Of a DNA stretch of 15,924 bases, positions 1 through 8,373 are shown piece after piece. Numbering within the stretch: position 1 is the stretch's first letter; each line of letters opens with the position of its first letter. Below the pieces are notes generated by a model that was given only the letters and a program-made list of their open reading frames with translations, was not told the origin of the DNA and made no database searches. Both the position numbers and the translations under genes were made by a program. The stretch covers positions 1-15,924 of the forward strand of contig JBDHRG010000085.1 of assembly GCA_039807445.1 (NCBI GenBank), in the 5' to 3' direction. Origin of the DNA: JBDHRG01 sp039807445 (GTDB taxonomy: Bacteria > Pseudomonadota > Gammaproteobacteria > Competibacterales > Competibacteraceae).

Positions 1-341
1 GCCCGCCCGACTGGCTGCGGTGGCTGAACCCGGACGCGGCCGCGCTCGAGCTGCCGGTGCCGCCCGAAACCCGCGGCGGGCGGTTCGCCGCGCGGCGCTT
101 CGTGCGCGCCGGCGCCGGGCCGGCCGAGCGCGACGTGCTGCGGCTGCGCGACGGCGGCGCGCGGCTCGCCGGCGGCGAACCGATCTGGCTCGCGACGCTG
201 GCCCGCGAGCGCTGCGCGATGCGCTGGAACCTGCTGACGCTCTGCCGCGACGCCCCCGCCGACGCCGCCGCGGCGCTGGCGCCGGCGCTCGCCGGGCTGG
301 CGCGGCGCGAAGCCGGCGGGGCGACGCTGGTGGGGCCTTGA
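1..341 (+). CDS. C-terminal fragment, possible LssY C-terminal-domain protein
   Basis: The open frame enters from the left edge (first whole codon at base 3) and ends with TGA at 339-341, so only about the last 112 residues are visible. Around the middle are the stretches RDVLRLRDGGARLAGG and EPIWLATLARER. As I recall the LssY C-terminal domain, it ends with a similar pattern: a 'LRLW' strand, then 'G-x-P-(I/L)-W-(V/L)-G-(S/T)'. That domain occurs alone or fused to DedA or PAP2-phosphatase membrane domains. No membrane segment is visible in this fragment. The codon pattern (G/C at third positions) supports real coding. The gene converges on the downstream response regulator with a 16-base gap. 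The family call comes from remembered pattern likeness only and could be wrong; that this is the end of a real gene is more secure. Confidence 0.5.
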   Translation, partial: PPDWLRWLNPDAAALELPVPPETRGGRFAARRFVRAGAGPAERDVLRLRDGGARLAGGEPIWLATLARERCAMRWNLLTLCRDAPADAAAALAPALAGLARREAGGATLVGP

Positions 342-357
342 GCGGAGGGCGTGTTTC

Positions 358-1194
358 TCACGCCAGCAGCGCCGCCCCCAGCGCGATCACGAGACCGGCA
401 CCGAGCACCAGCAGGATGCGCTGGGTGTTGCGCGCCGCCGCATCGGCGCGGGTGAAGGCGGCGCGCGCTTCGCGGCACGTCTCTTCGAGCCGCGACGGCA
501 GCTCGCGGCGCAGCGCGTCGCATTCGGCCTGCGCGCTGCGCTGCGCCGCGCTCAGCGCAGCGTCGAAGCGGCGATCGAACTCTTCGCGCGCCGCCGCCAG
601 CGTGCGCGCGATCGCCTGCTCGGCGTCGGCGTGCCGCGGCGACGCCTGGCGCGACGCCCCCAGCACCTCGGCGATGCGCGCTTCGAACGCCTCGAGCAGC
701 GCCTGGCGCTCTTGCGCCAGCCGCGCCTCCAGCACCGCCGACACTTCGGCGCGCAGACCCTCGAACTCTTCGCGCAGCGCCGCCCGCTCGGCATGCGCAC
801 CGGCGTCCGCCGCCGACTCGGCGCCGTTGACGCGCCCCGCCGCGAGCATCGCGAGCACGCGCCCGATGCCCTCGTCGCTCGGCGGCTTGCTCAGGAAAGC
901 CGACACCCGCTGCTCGGCGAGTTGCGCGCGCACACGCTCACCCTCTTCGGCCGAGCACAGCACCACCGGGATGTCGCCGCCCTCGCGCCGGATCAGCTCG
1001 GTGGCGGCGAGCCCGTCGATCTCCGGCATCGTCACGTCCATGAACACCACGTCGGGGCGCACCGCGCGCAGTCGGTCGATCGCCTCGACCGCCGACGCCG
1101 CCTGCTCGACCCGCAGCCCCTGCCGCTCGAGCGCGCGCGACAGCGCGAGCCGCGCCACCCGCGAATCGTCCACCACCAAGGCCGTCTTCAGCAT
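358..1194 (-). CDS. Response regulator receiver with coiled coil and C-terminal membrane anchor
   Basis: This 278-residue protein begins with a CheY-like receiver domain (about 1-120). The expected residues are present: acidic pair D9-D10, phosphoacceptor D53 in VVFMDVTMPEIDG, S81 in the switch position, and K103 in FLSKPP. No DNA-binding, enzymatic or other known output domain follows. Residues about 134-256 are a long Glu/Arg/Ala-rich helical stretch with coiled-coil character. The protein ends with one hydrophobic segment (about 259-278), which would make it tail-anchored in the inner membrane. The ATG at 1194 is preceded by AGGGG at an eight-base spacing. An in-frame GTG three codons upstream overlaps that run and is less likely. 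No histidine kinase is in view. The receiver assignment is secure; the role is unknown. It may sequester or relay phosphate, or nucleate a membrane complex. It is transcribed divergently from hrpB. Confidence 0.85.
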   Translation of the reverse strand: MLKTALVVDDSRVARLALSRALERQGLRVEQAASAVEAIDRLRAVRPDVVFMDVTMPEIDGLAATELIRREGGDIPVVLCSAEEGERVRAQLAEQRVSAFLSKPPSDEGIGRVLAMLAAGRVNGAESAADAGAHAERAALREEFEGLRAEVSAVLEARLAQERQALLEAFEARIAEVLGASRQASPRHADAEQAIARTLAAAREEFDRRFDAALSAAQRSAQAECDALRRELPSRLEETCREARAAFTRADAAARNTQRILLVLGAGLVIALGAALLA

Positions 1195-1335
1195 CCCGTT
1201 CACCCCTGTTGTCGCATCCCTCGGCGCCCAATACATAGCCCAGCGCGGCCAGCCGCGCATTGGCCCTGCCGCCGCCCCGTGCCACACTTGCGCGCCCTGC
1301 GAGCGCATTGTGTCACCCGAGGTGCCACCCGAGCG

Positions 1336-3885
1336 ATGGATCCGAGCAAACCTCTGCCGATCGATGCCGTGCTGCCCGAGATCGCCGCACGGCTCGCCGA
1401 ACGCAACGCGCTGGTGCTGCAGGCGCCGCCCGGCGCCGGCAAGACCACCGGCGTGCCGCTGGCGCTGCTGGCCGCGCCCTGGCTGGCAGGCCGCAAGATC
1501 CTGATGCTCGAGCCGCGCCGGCTGGCCGCGCGCGCCGCCGCCGCGCGCATGAGCACGCTGCTCGGCGAGCGCGTCGGCCAGACGGTCGGCTACCGCGTGC
1601 GCTTCGAGGCCAGGGTTTCCCGGGCCACACGGATCGAGGTCCTGACCGAGGGCATCCTGACCCGCCGGCTGCAGTCCGACCCGCTGCTCGAAGACGCGGG
1701 GCTGGTGATCTTCGACGAGTTCCACGAACGCAGCCTGCACGCCGACCTGGCGCTGGCGCTGACGCGCGATGCGCAGCTCGGGTTGCGCGAAGACCTGCGC
1801 ATCCTGGTGATGTCGGCGACGCTGGCCGGCGAGCCGGTCGCGCGCCTGCTCGGCGATGCGCCGATCGTCACCAGCCACGGCCGCGCCTTCCCGGTCGAGC
1901 TGTGCCATGCCGCGCGCGATCTCGAAGCGCCGCCGCGGCCCGCGGCGATCGCCGCCGAGACCGCGCGCGCGGTGCTGCGCGCGCTCGCCGAGGAGCGCGG
2001 CGACGTGCTCGCCTTCCTGCCCGGTGGCGGCGAGATCCGCCGCGCGCAGGCACTGATCGCCGCCGGAGCGCCGCCCGGCACGCAGGTGCTGCCGCTGTAC
2101 GGCGATCTGCCGCAAGCGGAGCAGGCGCGCGCCCTCGAACCCGACCCCGAGGGCCGGCGCAAGGTGGTGCTGGCGACCACGATCGCCGAAACCAGCCTGA
2201 CGATCGAGGGCATCCGTGTCGTCATCGACGCCGGCTTCGCGCGCGCGCCGCGTTTCGATCCGCGCTCGGGGCTCACGCGGATGGAGACGGTGCGCATCAG
2301 CCAGGCCTCGAGCGAGCAGCGCGCCGGGCGCGCCGGGCGCCTCGAAGCCGGCGTGTGCTACCGGCTGTGGACCGAGGGCTTGCAGCGCAGCCTGCGCCCG
2401 CACGCCGCGCCCGAGATCGTCGACGCCGACCTCGCGCCGCTGGCGCTCGAGCTGGCGCAGTGGGGTGCGCCGGCCGAGACGCTGGCGTGGCTCGACCCGC
2501 CGAACCCGGGGGCGCTGGCGCAGGCGCAGGCGCTGCTGCGCGCGCTCGACGCGCTCGACGCCGACGGGCGCATCGCCGCCGTCGGCCGCGAGCTGGCCGC
2601 GCTCGGGCTGCACCCGCGTCTGGGCCACCTGCTCGCGCGCGCACGCACGCCGGGGCTGGCCGGGCTGGCCTGCGACCTGGCCGCGCTCCTCGAACAGCGC
2701 GACCTCTTGCGCGGCGACGCCGCGCGCAGCGCCGACGTGCAGCTGCGGGTCGAGGCGCTGCGCGCCTTCCGGCGGCTAGGCCACGACGCGGCACGCAGCC
2801 TGGGCGCCGATCCGAACGCCTGCGCGCGCGTCGCGCAGGCGGCGCAGGCGCTGCGCCAGCGGATCGCGCTACCGGATGCGGGCGACGACGCCGAGCCGGT
2901 CGACAGCGATGCGCTCGCCCGCCTGCTCGCCGCCGCCTACCCCGACCGCGTCGCGCGCCGGCGCTCACCGGGCCGCGACCGCTATCAGCTGGCCAATGGC
3001 CGTGGCGCGCGGCTGCGCGAAGACGATCCGCTCGCCGGCTGCGACTGGCTGGTCGCGTGCGCGCTCGATGCCGGCGAGTCCGAGGGCCGCGTGTTCCTCG
3101 CCGCCGGCCTGCCGGCGGCGGCGCTCGAAGCCGAGCTCGGCGCGCACATCGAGGAGACCGCCACCGCGCGCTGGGACGAGCGCGAACAGGCGGTGCTGGC
3201 GCGGCGCGAGCGCCGCCTCGGGGCGCTGCTGCTGGAAGCGAAGCCCCTGCCGCGCCCCGATCCGGCGGCGCTGCGGCGGGCGGCGTGCGAAGGCATCCGC
3301 CGGCTCGGCATCGAGGCGCTGCCGTGGTCGCCCGAGGCGCGCGCGCTGCAGGCGCGCGTGCTCAGCCTGCGCGCCTGGCTGCCCGACGCGGGCTGGCCCG
3401 ACCTGTCCGACGCGCGGCTCGCCGCGACGCTCGAGGACTGGCTCGCGCCCTGGCTCGACGGCGCCACGCGCCGCGAGCACTTCGCCCGCCTCGAGCTCGC
3501 GGCGATCCTGAAGGCGCAACTGCCTTGGCCGCTGGCCTCGAGGCTCGACACGCTGGCGCCGACGCACCTCGCGGTGCCGAGCGGCTCGCGGCTGCGGCTC
3601 GACTATGCCGCCGACGGCCAGGCGCCGGTGCTCGCGGTCAAGCTGCAGGAAATGTTCGGCCTGGCCGACACCCCGCGCATCGCCGAGGGCCGCGTGCCGG
3701 TGACGCTGCACCTGCTGTCGCCGGCGCAGCGCCCGATCCAGGTCACGCAGGATCTGCGCGGCTTCTGGGACCGCACCTACGCCGAGGTCAAGAAGGAGCT
3801 CAAGGGCCGCTACCCCAGGCACCCCTGGCCCGACGACCCGTGGACCGCCGCAGCCACGCGCCGCACCAAGCCGCGCGGCACCTAG
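1336..3885 (+). CDS. hrpB: ATP-dependent helicase HrpB (DEAH-box)
   Basis: This 849-residue protein is near the usual length for HrpB (about 810-850). It is a superfamily 2 DEAH/RHA-type helicase thought to act on RNA, although its cellular role is poorly defined. Visible motifs are Walker A APPGAGKTT (about 30-38), motif Ia LEPRRLAAR (about 58-66), the HrpB-typical DEFH box at 127-130 followed by ER, motif III SAT at 160-162, and motif VI QRAGRAGR near 328-335. The C-terminal half carries the helicase-associated region and the HrpB-specific tail. The start is the ATG at 1336, which gives the MDPSKPLPID N-terminus just before the helicase core. The Shine-Dalgarno is weak (GAG two bases before the ATG, GAGG further up). 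The gene is divergent from the response regulator across a 141-base gap. Confidence 0.96.
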   Translation: MDPSKPLPIDAVLPEIAARLAERNALVLQAPPGAGKTTGVPLALLAAPWLAGRKILMLEPRRLAARAAAARMSTLLGERVGQTVGYRVRFEARVSRATRIEVLTEGILTRRLQSDPLLEDAGLVIFDEFHERSLHADLALALTRDAQLGLREDLRILVMSATLAGEPVARLLGDAPIVTSHGRAFPVELCHAARDLEAPPRPAAIAAETARAVLRALAEERGDVLAFLPGGGEIRRAQALIAAGAPPGTQVLPLYGDLPQAEQARALEPDPEGRRKVVLATTIAETSLTIEGIRVVIDAGFARAPRFDPRSGLTRMETVRISQASSEQRAGRAGRLEAGVCYRLWTEGLQRSLRPHAAPEIVDADLAPLALELAQWGAPAETLAWLDPPNPGALAQAQALLRALDALDADGRIAAVGRELAALGLHPRLGHLLARARTPGLAGLACDLAALLEQRDLLRGDAARSADVQLRVEALRAFRRLGHDAARSLGADPNACARVAQAAQALRQRIALPDAGDDAEPVDSDALARLLAAAYPDRVARRRSPGRDRYQLANGRGARLREDDPLAGCDWLVACALDAGESEGRVFLAAGLPAAALEAELGAHIEETATARWDEREQAVLARRERRLGALLLEAKPLPRPDPAALRRAACEGIRRLGIEALPWSPEARALQARVLSLRAWLPDAGWPDLSDARLAATLEDWLAPWLDGATRREHFARLELAAILKAQLPWPLASRLDTLAPTHLAVPSGSRLRLDYAADGQAPVLAVKLQEMFGLADTPRIAEGRVPVTLHLLSPAQRPIQVTQDLRGFWDRTYAEVKKELKGRYPRHPWPDDPWTAAATRRTKPRGT

Positions 3886-3933
3886 CCCAGGCGCCGATGC
3901 CGCGCGGGCGTGACCCGAGGCGGGAGTTCATAT

Positions 3934-4140
3934 GGGCTCCAGGAATTTCGCGCGCATTGCGACGGAGCGAGGGGGATGTTGCGGAGCGGATTACGCGCGC
4001 CGCGGGCGCAGGGACAGCGCGGAGCGGCGCCGTACCTCGGAGGCGTACATGGAGGTACGCCGAGAATGAGCGCAGCAACATCCCCCTCGCTCCGTCGCAC
4101 CAGAGCGGGCCGAGGCCAATTAGCGGGAGCTTTCTGGAGA
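3934..4140. repeat. Intergenic element with 25-bp perfect inverted arms and nested palindromes
   Basis: The gap between the convergent hrpB and gacA-like genes holds two perfect 25-base inverted arms at 3958-3982 and 4075-4099, separated by 92 bases. Their minus-strand core reads GCGACGGAGCGAGGGGGATG and continues TTGC. Inside the right half lie overlapping smaller palindromes: GGCGTAC (4042-4048) with GTACGCC (4055-4061), and GTACCTC (4032-4038) with GAGGTAC (4052-4058). Weaker complementarity further out, CTCCAG (3937-3942) with CTGGAG (4134-4139), suggests the unit may reach nearly to the flanking genes. This looks like a dispersed REP/MITE-type intergenic repeat. It could also stop transcription from both sides, although no T tract follows either arm. 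The arms are read directly; the outer limits and the dispersed-repeat interpretation are inferred. Confidence 0.75.
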
Positions 4141-4148
4141 ACCCGTAA

Positions 4149-4808
4149 TCAGTGCGTCGGTTCGCCGGCCGAGGCGGTCTTGATCAGGCCGAAGCGATAC
4201 GCCAGGTGGGTCAGCGCGACATCGCTGTCGACGCCGAGCTTTTCGTAGATGCGGTAGCGGTGGGTGCAGACGGTCTTGGCGCTGATGTTGAGCGTCTCGC
4301 CGATCGCCTGCGGCCCGAGCCCCTGTACCAGCATCTGCATGATCTGCTGCTCGCGCGGCGACAGCGCCGCGAGCGGCGAGACGGCGGTGCGGTGCAGGTT
4401 GGCCATCACCAGCTTGCCGGCGATCGCCGGCGCGACGTAGGGCTCGCCGCGCGCGACCGAGCGCACCGCGGCGACGATCTCGTCGGCGCCACCGCCCTTG
4501 GGCAGGTAGCCCATCGCCCCGGCCTCGAGCATCTGCTGCGGATAGGGCAGCTGGTCGTGCACCGAGATCGCGATCACGCGCGGCTTGTGCGGCAGCGCCG
4601 ACAGCCGCCGCGTCGCCTCGACCCCGCCCATGCCGGGCATGTCGACGTCGACGATCACGACCTCGGGGCGCGTTTCGCGCGCCCGGGCGAGCGCCTCCTC
4701 GCCGTCGCCGGCCTCGGCGACCACGGCGATGTCGTCGCGCTCGCCGAGGATCTTGGCGAGCGCGATGCGGATCAGCTCATGGTCGTCGACCAGCATGACG
4801 GTGATCAT
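4149..4808 (-). CDS. gacA: UvrY/GacA-family response regulator transcription factor
   Basis: This 219-residue NarL/LuxR-type regulator nearly matches the 218 residues of E. coli UvrY. The receiver (about 1-120) shows D8-D9, phosphoacceptor D54 in VIVDVDMPGMGG, S82 and K104. The LuxR-type helix-turn-helix (about 147-205) contains LSPREQQIMQML and the GacA-like end RYRIYEKLGVDSDVALTHLA, which resembles the UvrY sequence RYRMFSKL...DVELTHLA. In known systems a GacS/BarA sensor kinase phosphorylates this regulator, which then activates CsrA-binding small RNAs. Neither partner is in the window. The start at 4808 (MITVMLVDDHEL) aligns with UvrY MINVLLVDDHEL; the alternative ATG at 4796 would cut into the first strand. 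No Shine-Dalgarno lies directly before the start (see the leader hairpin). The gene is divergent from mfd. The family is confident; orthology to gacA is inferred. Confidence 0.9.
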   Translation of the reverse strand: MITVMLVDDHELIRIALAKILGERDDIAVVAEAGDGEEALARARETRPEVVIVDVDMPGMGGVEATRRLSALPHKPRVIAISVHDQLPYPQQMLEAGAMGYLPKGGGADEIVAAVRSVARGEPYVAPAIAGKLVMANLHRTAVSPLAALSPREQQIMQMLVQGLGPQAIGETLNISAKTVCTHRYRIYEKLGVDSDVALTHLAYRFGLIKTASAGEPTH

Positions 4809-4842
4809 CGATATCGCGAAGGCCCGGGCGGCCTTCCTCCCG
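4809..4842 (-). promoter_or_regulatory. gacA-like leader hairpin between SD-like run and start codon
   Basis: On the minus strand the leader reads GGGAG (4841-4837), then a 7-bp perfect stem GAAGGCC/GGCCTTC (4836-4830 with 4824-4818) closing a five-base loop, then nine bases to the ATG at 4808. Unfolded, the Shine-Dalgarno-like run is 28 bases from the start, too far to work. Folded, the effective spacing is about nine. The sequence is read directly; a role in translation is inferred. Confidence 0.4.
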
Positions 4843-4918
4843 TAATTTCTGTACCGCGCTCCGGTGGCGGCTTGCCCGGAGCATACACCAAAGCCCGTGG
4901 CCTCCGGGCACCTTCGGC

Positions 4919-4924
4919 TATCAT
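4919..4924 (+). promoter_or_regulatory. Possible -10 box for mfd
   Basis: TATCAT matches the sigma-70 -10 consensus at five of six positions and lies 34 bases before the mfd start, in an otherwise GC-rich intergenic stretch. No convincing -35 hexamer is seen at 16-18 bases upstream, so the call rests on the -10 alone. Confidence 0.3.
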
Positions 4925-4958
4925 AGGCCGCTTCCGCCGAACCGCCCCCGGAGCACCG

Positions 4959-7900
4959 ATGCCGACCGCGCTGCCCACGCCGCCCCTGCCCGCCGACGCC
5001 GCCCTGCCCGTGCGCTGGGACGGCTGGCCCAGCGCGGCGCTGGCGCTGGGCGAAGCCGCCGCCCGCCACCCCGGGCTGGTGCTGGCGATCGCGCCCGACG
5101 GCCAGAGCGCCTCGAGGCTCGAAGCCGAGCTCGGCTTCTTCGCCGCCGGCGCGCAAACGCTCGTCTTCCCGGACTGGGAGACGCTGCCCTACGACGTGTT
5201 CTCGCCGCACCAGGACATCGTCTCGCAGCGCCTGGCGACGCTGTACCGCCTGCCGGCGACGCGCCGCGGCATCCTGGTGGTGCCGGTCGCGACACTGCTG
5301 CAGCGGCTGTGCCCGCGTGACTACCTGGATTCGCACGCGCTGCTGCTCGGCATCGGCGACCGCCTCGACGTCGACGCCTTCCGCGCGCGGCTCGAAGCCG
5401 CCGGCTACGCCTGCGTGTCGCAAGTCGCCGAGCACGGCGAGTTCGCGGTGCGCGGCTCGCTGCTCGACCTGTTCCCGATGGGTGCCGAGCGCCCGTACCG
5501 CATCGACTTGTTCGACGACGAAGTCGAGACCATCCGCACCTTCGACCCCGAGACGCAGAAGTCGGCGGCCAGGGTCGAGGCGATCGAACTGCTGCCGGCG
5601 CGCGAGTTCGCGCTGACCCGCGAGGCGATCGCGCGCTTTCGCGCCGCCTTCCGCGCCGCCTTCGCCGGCGACCCGCAGCGCGCGCCGGTGTACCGCGACG
5701 TCAGCCAGGGCTTCGCTCCGCCGGGGATCGAGTACTGGCTGCCGCTGTTCTTCGAGCACACCGCGACGCTGTTCGATTACCTGCCCGCCGGCACGCTGGC
5801 GGTACGCCTGCCCGGGGTCGACGCCGCGGTCGAGGCCTTCCTCGCGCAGGCGGCCGCGCGCCACGAGAGCCGCCGCCACGACCTCGAGCGCCCGATCCTG
5901 CCCCCGCAGCGGCTGTTCCTCGATGCCGCCGAGCTCGCGCGCGCGCTGGCGCGGATGCTGCGCGCCGAGCTGGGTGCCGACGGCGCCGCGAAGCTTCCCG
6001 AGCTGTACCTGGCGCCGCGCGCGGAGAACCCGGCTGCGGCGCTGAGCGGCTTCGTGACCGCGTTCCCGGGGCGCGTGCTGTTCGCCGCCGAGAGCGCCGG
6101 CCGCCGTGAAGTGCTGCTGGAGACGCTGCGCAGCCACGGCCTCGAGCCCAGGGCGTGCGCCGGCTGGGCCGAGTTCGTCGCCGGCAGCGAGCGCCTGGCG
6201 CTGACCACCGCGCCGCTCGAGCACGGCCTGCTGCTCGGGCCCGCCGGGCTGGCGCTGATCACCGAGGCCGAGCTGCACCGCCAGTGGGTGCGCCAGGCGC
6301 GCCGCCGCGGCCGCCCGGGGCGCGACGTCGAAAGCGTGCTCCGCGATCTGACCGACCTGGCGGTCGGCGCGCCGGTGGCGCACGAGGACCACGGCGTCGG
6401 TCGCTACCAGGGGCTGGTGCACATGGATGCCGGCGGCATCCGCGCCGAATACCTGGTGATCGAGTACCTCGATGCCGAGAAGCTGTACGTGCCGGTGGCG
6501 CAGCTCGACCGCGTGTCGCGCTACACCGGCGCCGAGCACGCCCCGCTGCACCGACTGTCGTCGACCGAGCAGTGGGAAAGAGCCAAGCGCAAGGCGGCCG
6601 AAAAAGCCACCGACGCCGCCGCCGAACTGCTCGAGGTCTACGCGCGCCGCGCCGCGCGCGGCGGCCACCGCTTCGAGTACGACGAGCGCGATTACCTCGC
6701 CTTCGCCGCCGGCTTCCCGTTCGAGGAAACCCCGGACCAGGCGGCGGCGATCGGCGCGGTGCTCGCCGACCTGCGCTCGGACAAGCCGATGGACCGCGTG
6801 GTGTGCGGCGACGTCGGCTTCGGCAAGACCGAGGTGGCGATGCGCGCGGCCTTCGTCGCGGTGCAGGGCGGCAAGCAGGTCGCGGTGCTGGTACCGACCA
6901 CGCTGCTGGCGCAGCAGCACTACCAGAACTTCATCGACCGCTTCGCCGACTGGCCGGTGCGGGTCGAGTCGCTGTCGCGCTTCCGCTCGAAGAAGGAACA
7001 GGACGCGGTGCTCGCCGGGCTGGCCGCGGGCGCAATCGACATCGTCATCGGCACGCACAAGCTGGTGCAGCCCGGGGTGCGCTTCAGGCAGCTCGGGCTG
7101 GCGATCATCGACGAAGAGCACCGCTTCGGCGTGCGCCAGAAGGAAGCGCTGAAGGCGCTGCGCGCCGAGATCGACATCCTGACGCTGACCGCCACACCGA
7201 TCCCGCGCACGCTGAACATGGCGCTGGCGGGGCTGCGTGACCTGTCGATCATCGCCACGCCGCCGCTCAACCGCCTGGCGGTCAAGACCTTCGTCGGCGA
7301 GTACGACAAGGCGCTGGTGCAGGAAGCCTGCCTGCGCGAGCTCAAGCGCGGCGGCCAGGTGTACTTCCTGCACAACGAGATCGACACCATCGGGCGCCAG
7401 GCCAGGGATCTCGAGGCGCTGGTGCCGGGGGCGCGGGTCGCGGTCGCGCACGGGCAGATGGCCGAGCGCGAGCTGGAGCGGGTGATGCTCGACTTCTACC
7501 ACCAGCGGGTGAACCTGCTGGTGTGCACCACCATCGTCGAGAGCGGCATCGACGTGCCGACCGCGAACACCATCGTCATCAACCGCGCCGACAAGCTCGG
7601 GCTGGCGCAGCTGCACCAGCTCAGGGGCCGCGTCGGCCGCTCGCACCACCGCGCCTACTGCTACCTGATCACGCCCAACCGCAAGGCGATGGCCTCGGAT
7701 GCGCTCAAGCGCATCGAGGCGATCGAGTCGCTCGAAGAGCTCGGCGCCGGCTTCATGCTCGCCAGCCACGACCTCGAGATCCGCGGCGCCGGCGAGCTGC
7801 TCGGCGAAGAGCAGAGCGGCTCGATCCACGAGATCGGTTTCACGCTGTACATGGACATGCTCGAGCGCGCAGTGAAGGCGATCCGCGCCGGGCGCGTGCC

Positions 7901-8360
7901 GCAGCTCGACCGCCCGCTCGAGCACGGCCCCGAGGTCAGCCTGCAGGCGCCGGCGCTGATTCCCGACGATTACCTGCCCGATGTGCACGCGCGGCTGATC
8001 CTGTACAAACGCATCGCCAGCAGCGCCGATCCCGAGGCGCTGCGCGAGCTGCAGATCGAGATGATCGACCGCTTCGGGCTGCTGCCCGAACCGGTCACGA
8101 ACCTGTTCCGCATCACCGCGATCAAGCTCAAGGCGGCGCCCCTCGGCGTGAAGAAGATCGAGCTCGGCGAGAGCGGCGGGCGGCTGGTGTTCGGCCCCGA
8201 GCCCAACATCGACCTCGCCAGGCTGCTGGCGCTGATGCAGCGCGAGCCGAAGCACTACAAGCTCGACGGCCAGGACCGCATCCGCATCCAGCGCGCGCTG
8301 CCCGCGGTCGAGGCGCGCGCCGACGCGATCGAGGCGCTGCTCGGCGCGATCGCGGCGTGA
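4959..8360 (+). CDS. mfd: Transcription-repair coupling factor Mfd
   Basis: This 1133-residue protein compares with 1148 in E. coli Mfd. Mfd recognises stalled RNA polymerase, translocates on DNA to displace it, and recruits UvrA for strand-specific nucleotide excision repair. The domains run in the family order: a UvrB-homology region with PDWETLPYD near residues 68-76; the RNA-polymerase-interacting (CarD-like) region near 468-540 beginning PVAHEDHGVGRYQGL; RecG-like translocase modules with Walker A CGDVGFGKTE near 615-624 and the DEEH box (IIDEEHRFGVRQ) near 717; motif VI around LRGRVGRSHH; and the C-terminal autoinhibitory domain. The ATG at 4959 is preceded by GGAG at a six-base spacing. 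No key motif is missing. The gene converges on argC with a 13-base gap. Confidence 0.98.
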   Translation: MPTALPTPPLPADAALPVRWDGWPSAALALGEAAARHPGLVLAIAPDGQSASRLEAELGFFAAGAQTLVFPDWETLPYDVFSPHQDIVSQRLATLYRLPATRRGILVVPVATLLQRLCPRDYLDSHALLLGIGDRLDVDAFRARLEAAGYACVSQVAEHGEFAVRGSLLDLFPMGAERPYRIDLFDDEVETIRTFDPETQKSAARVEAIELLPAREFALTREAIARFRAAFRAAFAGDPQRAPVYRDVSQGFAPPGIEYWLPLFFEHTATLFDYLPAGTLAVRLPGVDAAVEAFLAQAAARHESRRHDLERPILPPQRLFLDAAELARALARMLRAELGADGAAKLPELYLAPRAENPAAALSGFVTAFPGRVLFAAESAGRREVLLETLRSHGLEPRACAGWAEFVAGSERLALTTAPLEHGLLLGPAGLALITEAELHRQWVRQARRRGRPGRDVESVLRDLTDLAVGAPVAHEDHGVGRYQGLVHMDAGGIRAEYLVIEYLDAEKLYVPVAQLDRVSRYTGAEHAPLHRLSSTEQWERAKRKAAEKATDAAAELLEVYARRAARGGHRFEYDERDYLAFAAGFPFEETPDQAAAIGAVLADLRSDKPMDRVVCGDVGFGKTEVAMRAAFVAVQGGKQVAVLVPTTLLAQQHYQNFIDRFADWPVRVESLSRFRSKKEQDAVLAGLAAGAIDIVIGTHKLVQPGVRFRQLGLAIIDEEHRFGVRQKEALKALRAEIDILTLTATPIPRTLNMALAGLRDLSIIATPPLNRLAVKTFVGEYDKALVQEACLRELKRGGQVYFLHNEIDTIGRQARDLEALVPGARVAVAHGQMAERELERVMLDFYHQRVNLLVCTTIVESGIDVPTANTIVINRADKLGLAQLHQLRGRVGRSHHRAYCYLITPNRKAMASDALKRIEAIESLEELGAGFMLASHDLEIRGAGELLGEEQSGSIHEIGFTLYMDMLERAVKAIRAGRVPQLDRPLEHGPEVSLQAPALIPDDYLPDVHARLILYKRIASSADPEALRELQIEMIDRFGLLPEPVTNLFRITAIKLKAAPLGVKKIELGESGGRLVFGPEPNIDLARLLALMQREPKHYKLDGQDRIRIQRALPAVEARADAIEALLGAIAA

Positions 8361-8373
8361 GCCGGCGAACCGC

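Noticed and set aside
1243..1258. Small palindrome GCGCGG/CCGCGC between the response regulator and hrpB
   Set aside because: Short GC palindromes are common by chance at this base composition, and nothing places it relative to a promoter.
1195..2628. Long minus-strand frame continuing upstream of the response regulator start, opposite hrpB
   Set aside because: The composition is Arg/Gln/Gly-rich with no domain, it lies antisense to an intact helicase, and the receiver start with its ribosome-binding site is clear at 1194. It is a high-GC artefact.
3910..4248. Plus-strand frame of 112 codons across the inverted-repeat region
   Set aside because: It runs through the palindrome and into the opposite-strand regulator, has no ribosome-binding site and does not show the coding bias of its neighbours.
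4809..8255. Very long minus-strand frame opposite mfd, fused in frame to the GacA-like regulator
   Set aside because: It mirrors mfd codon structure, has low-complexity composition and no recognisable domain. The regulator aligns with UvrY only from 4808 onward.
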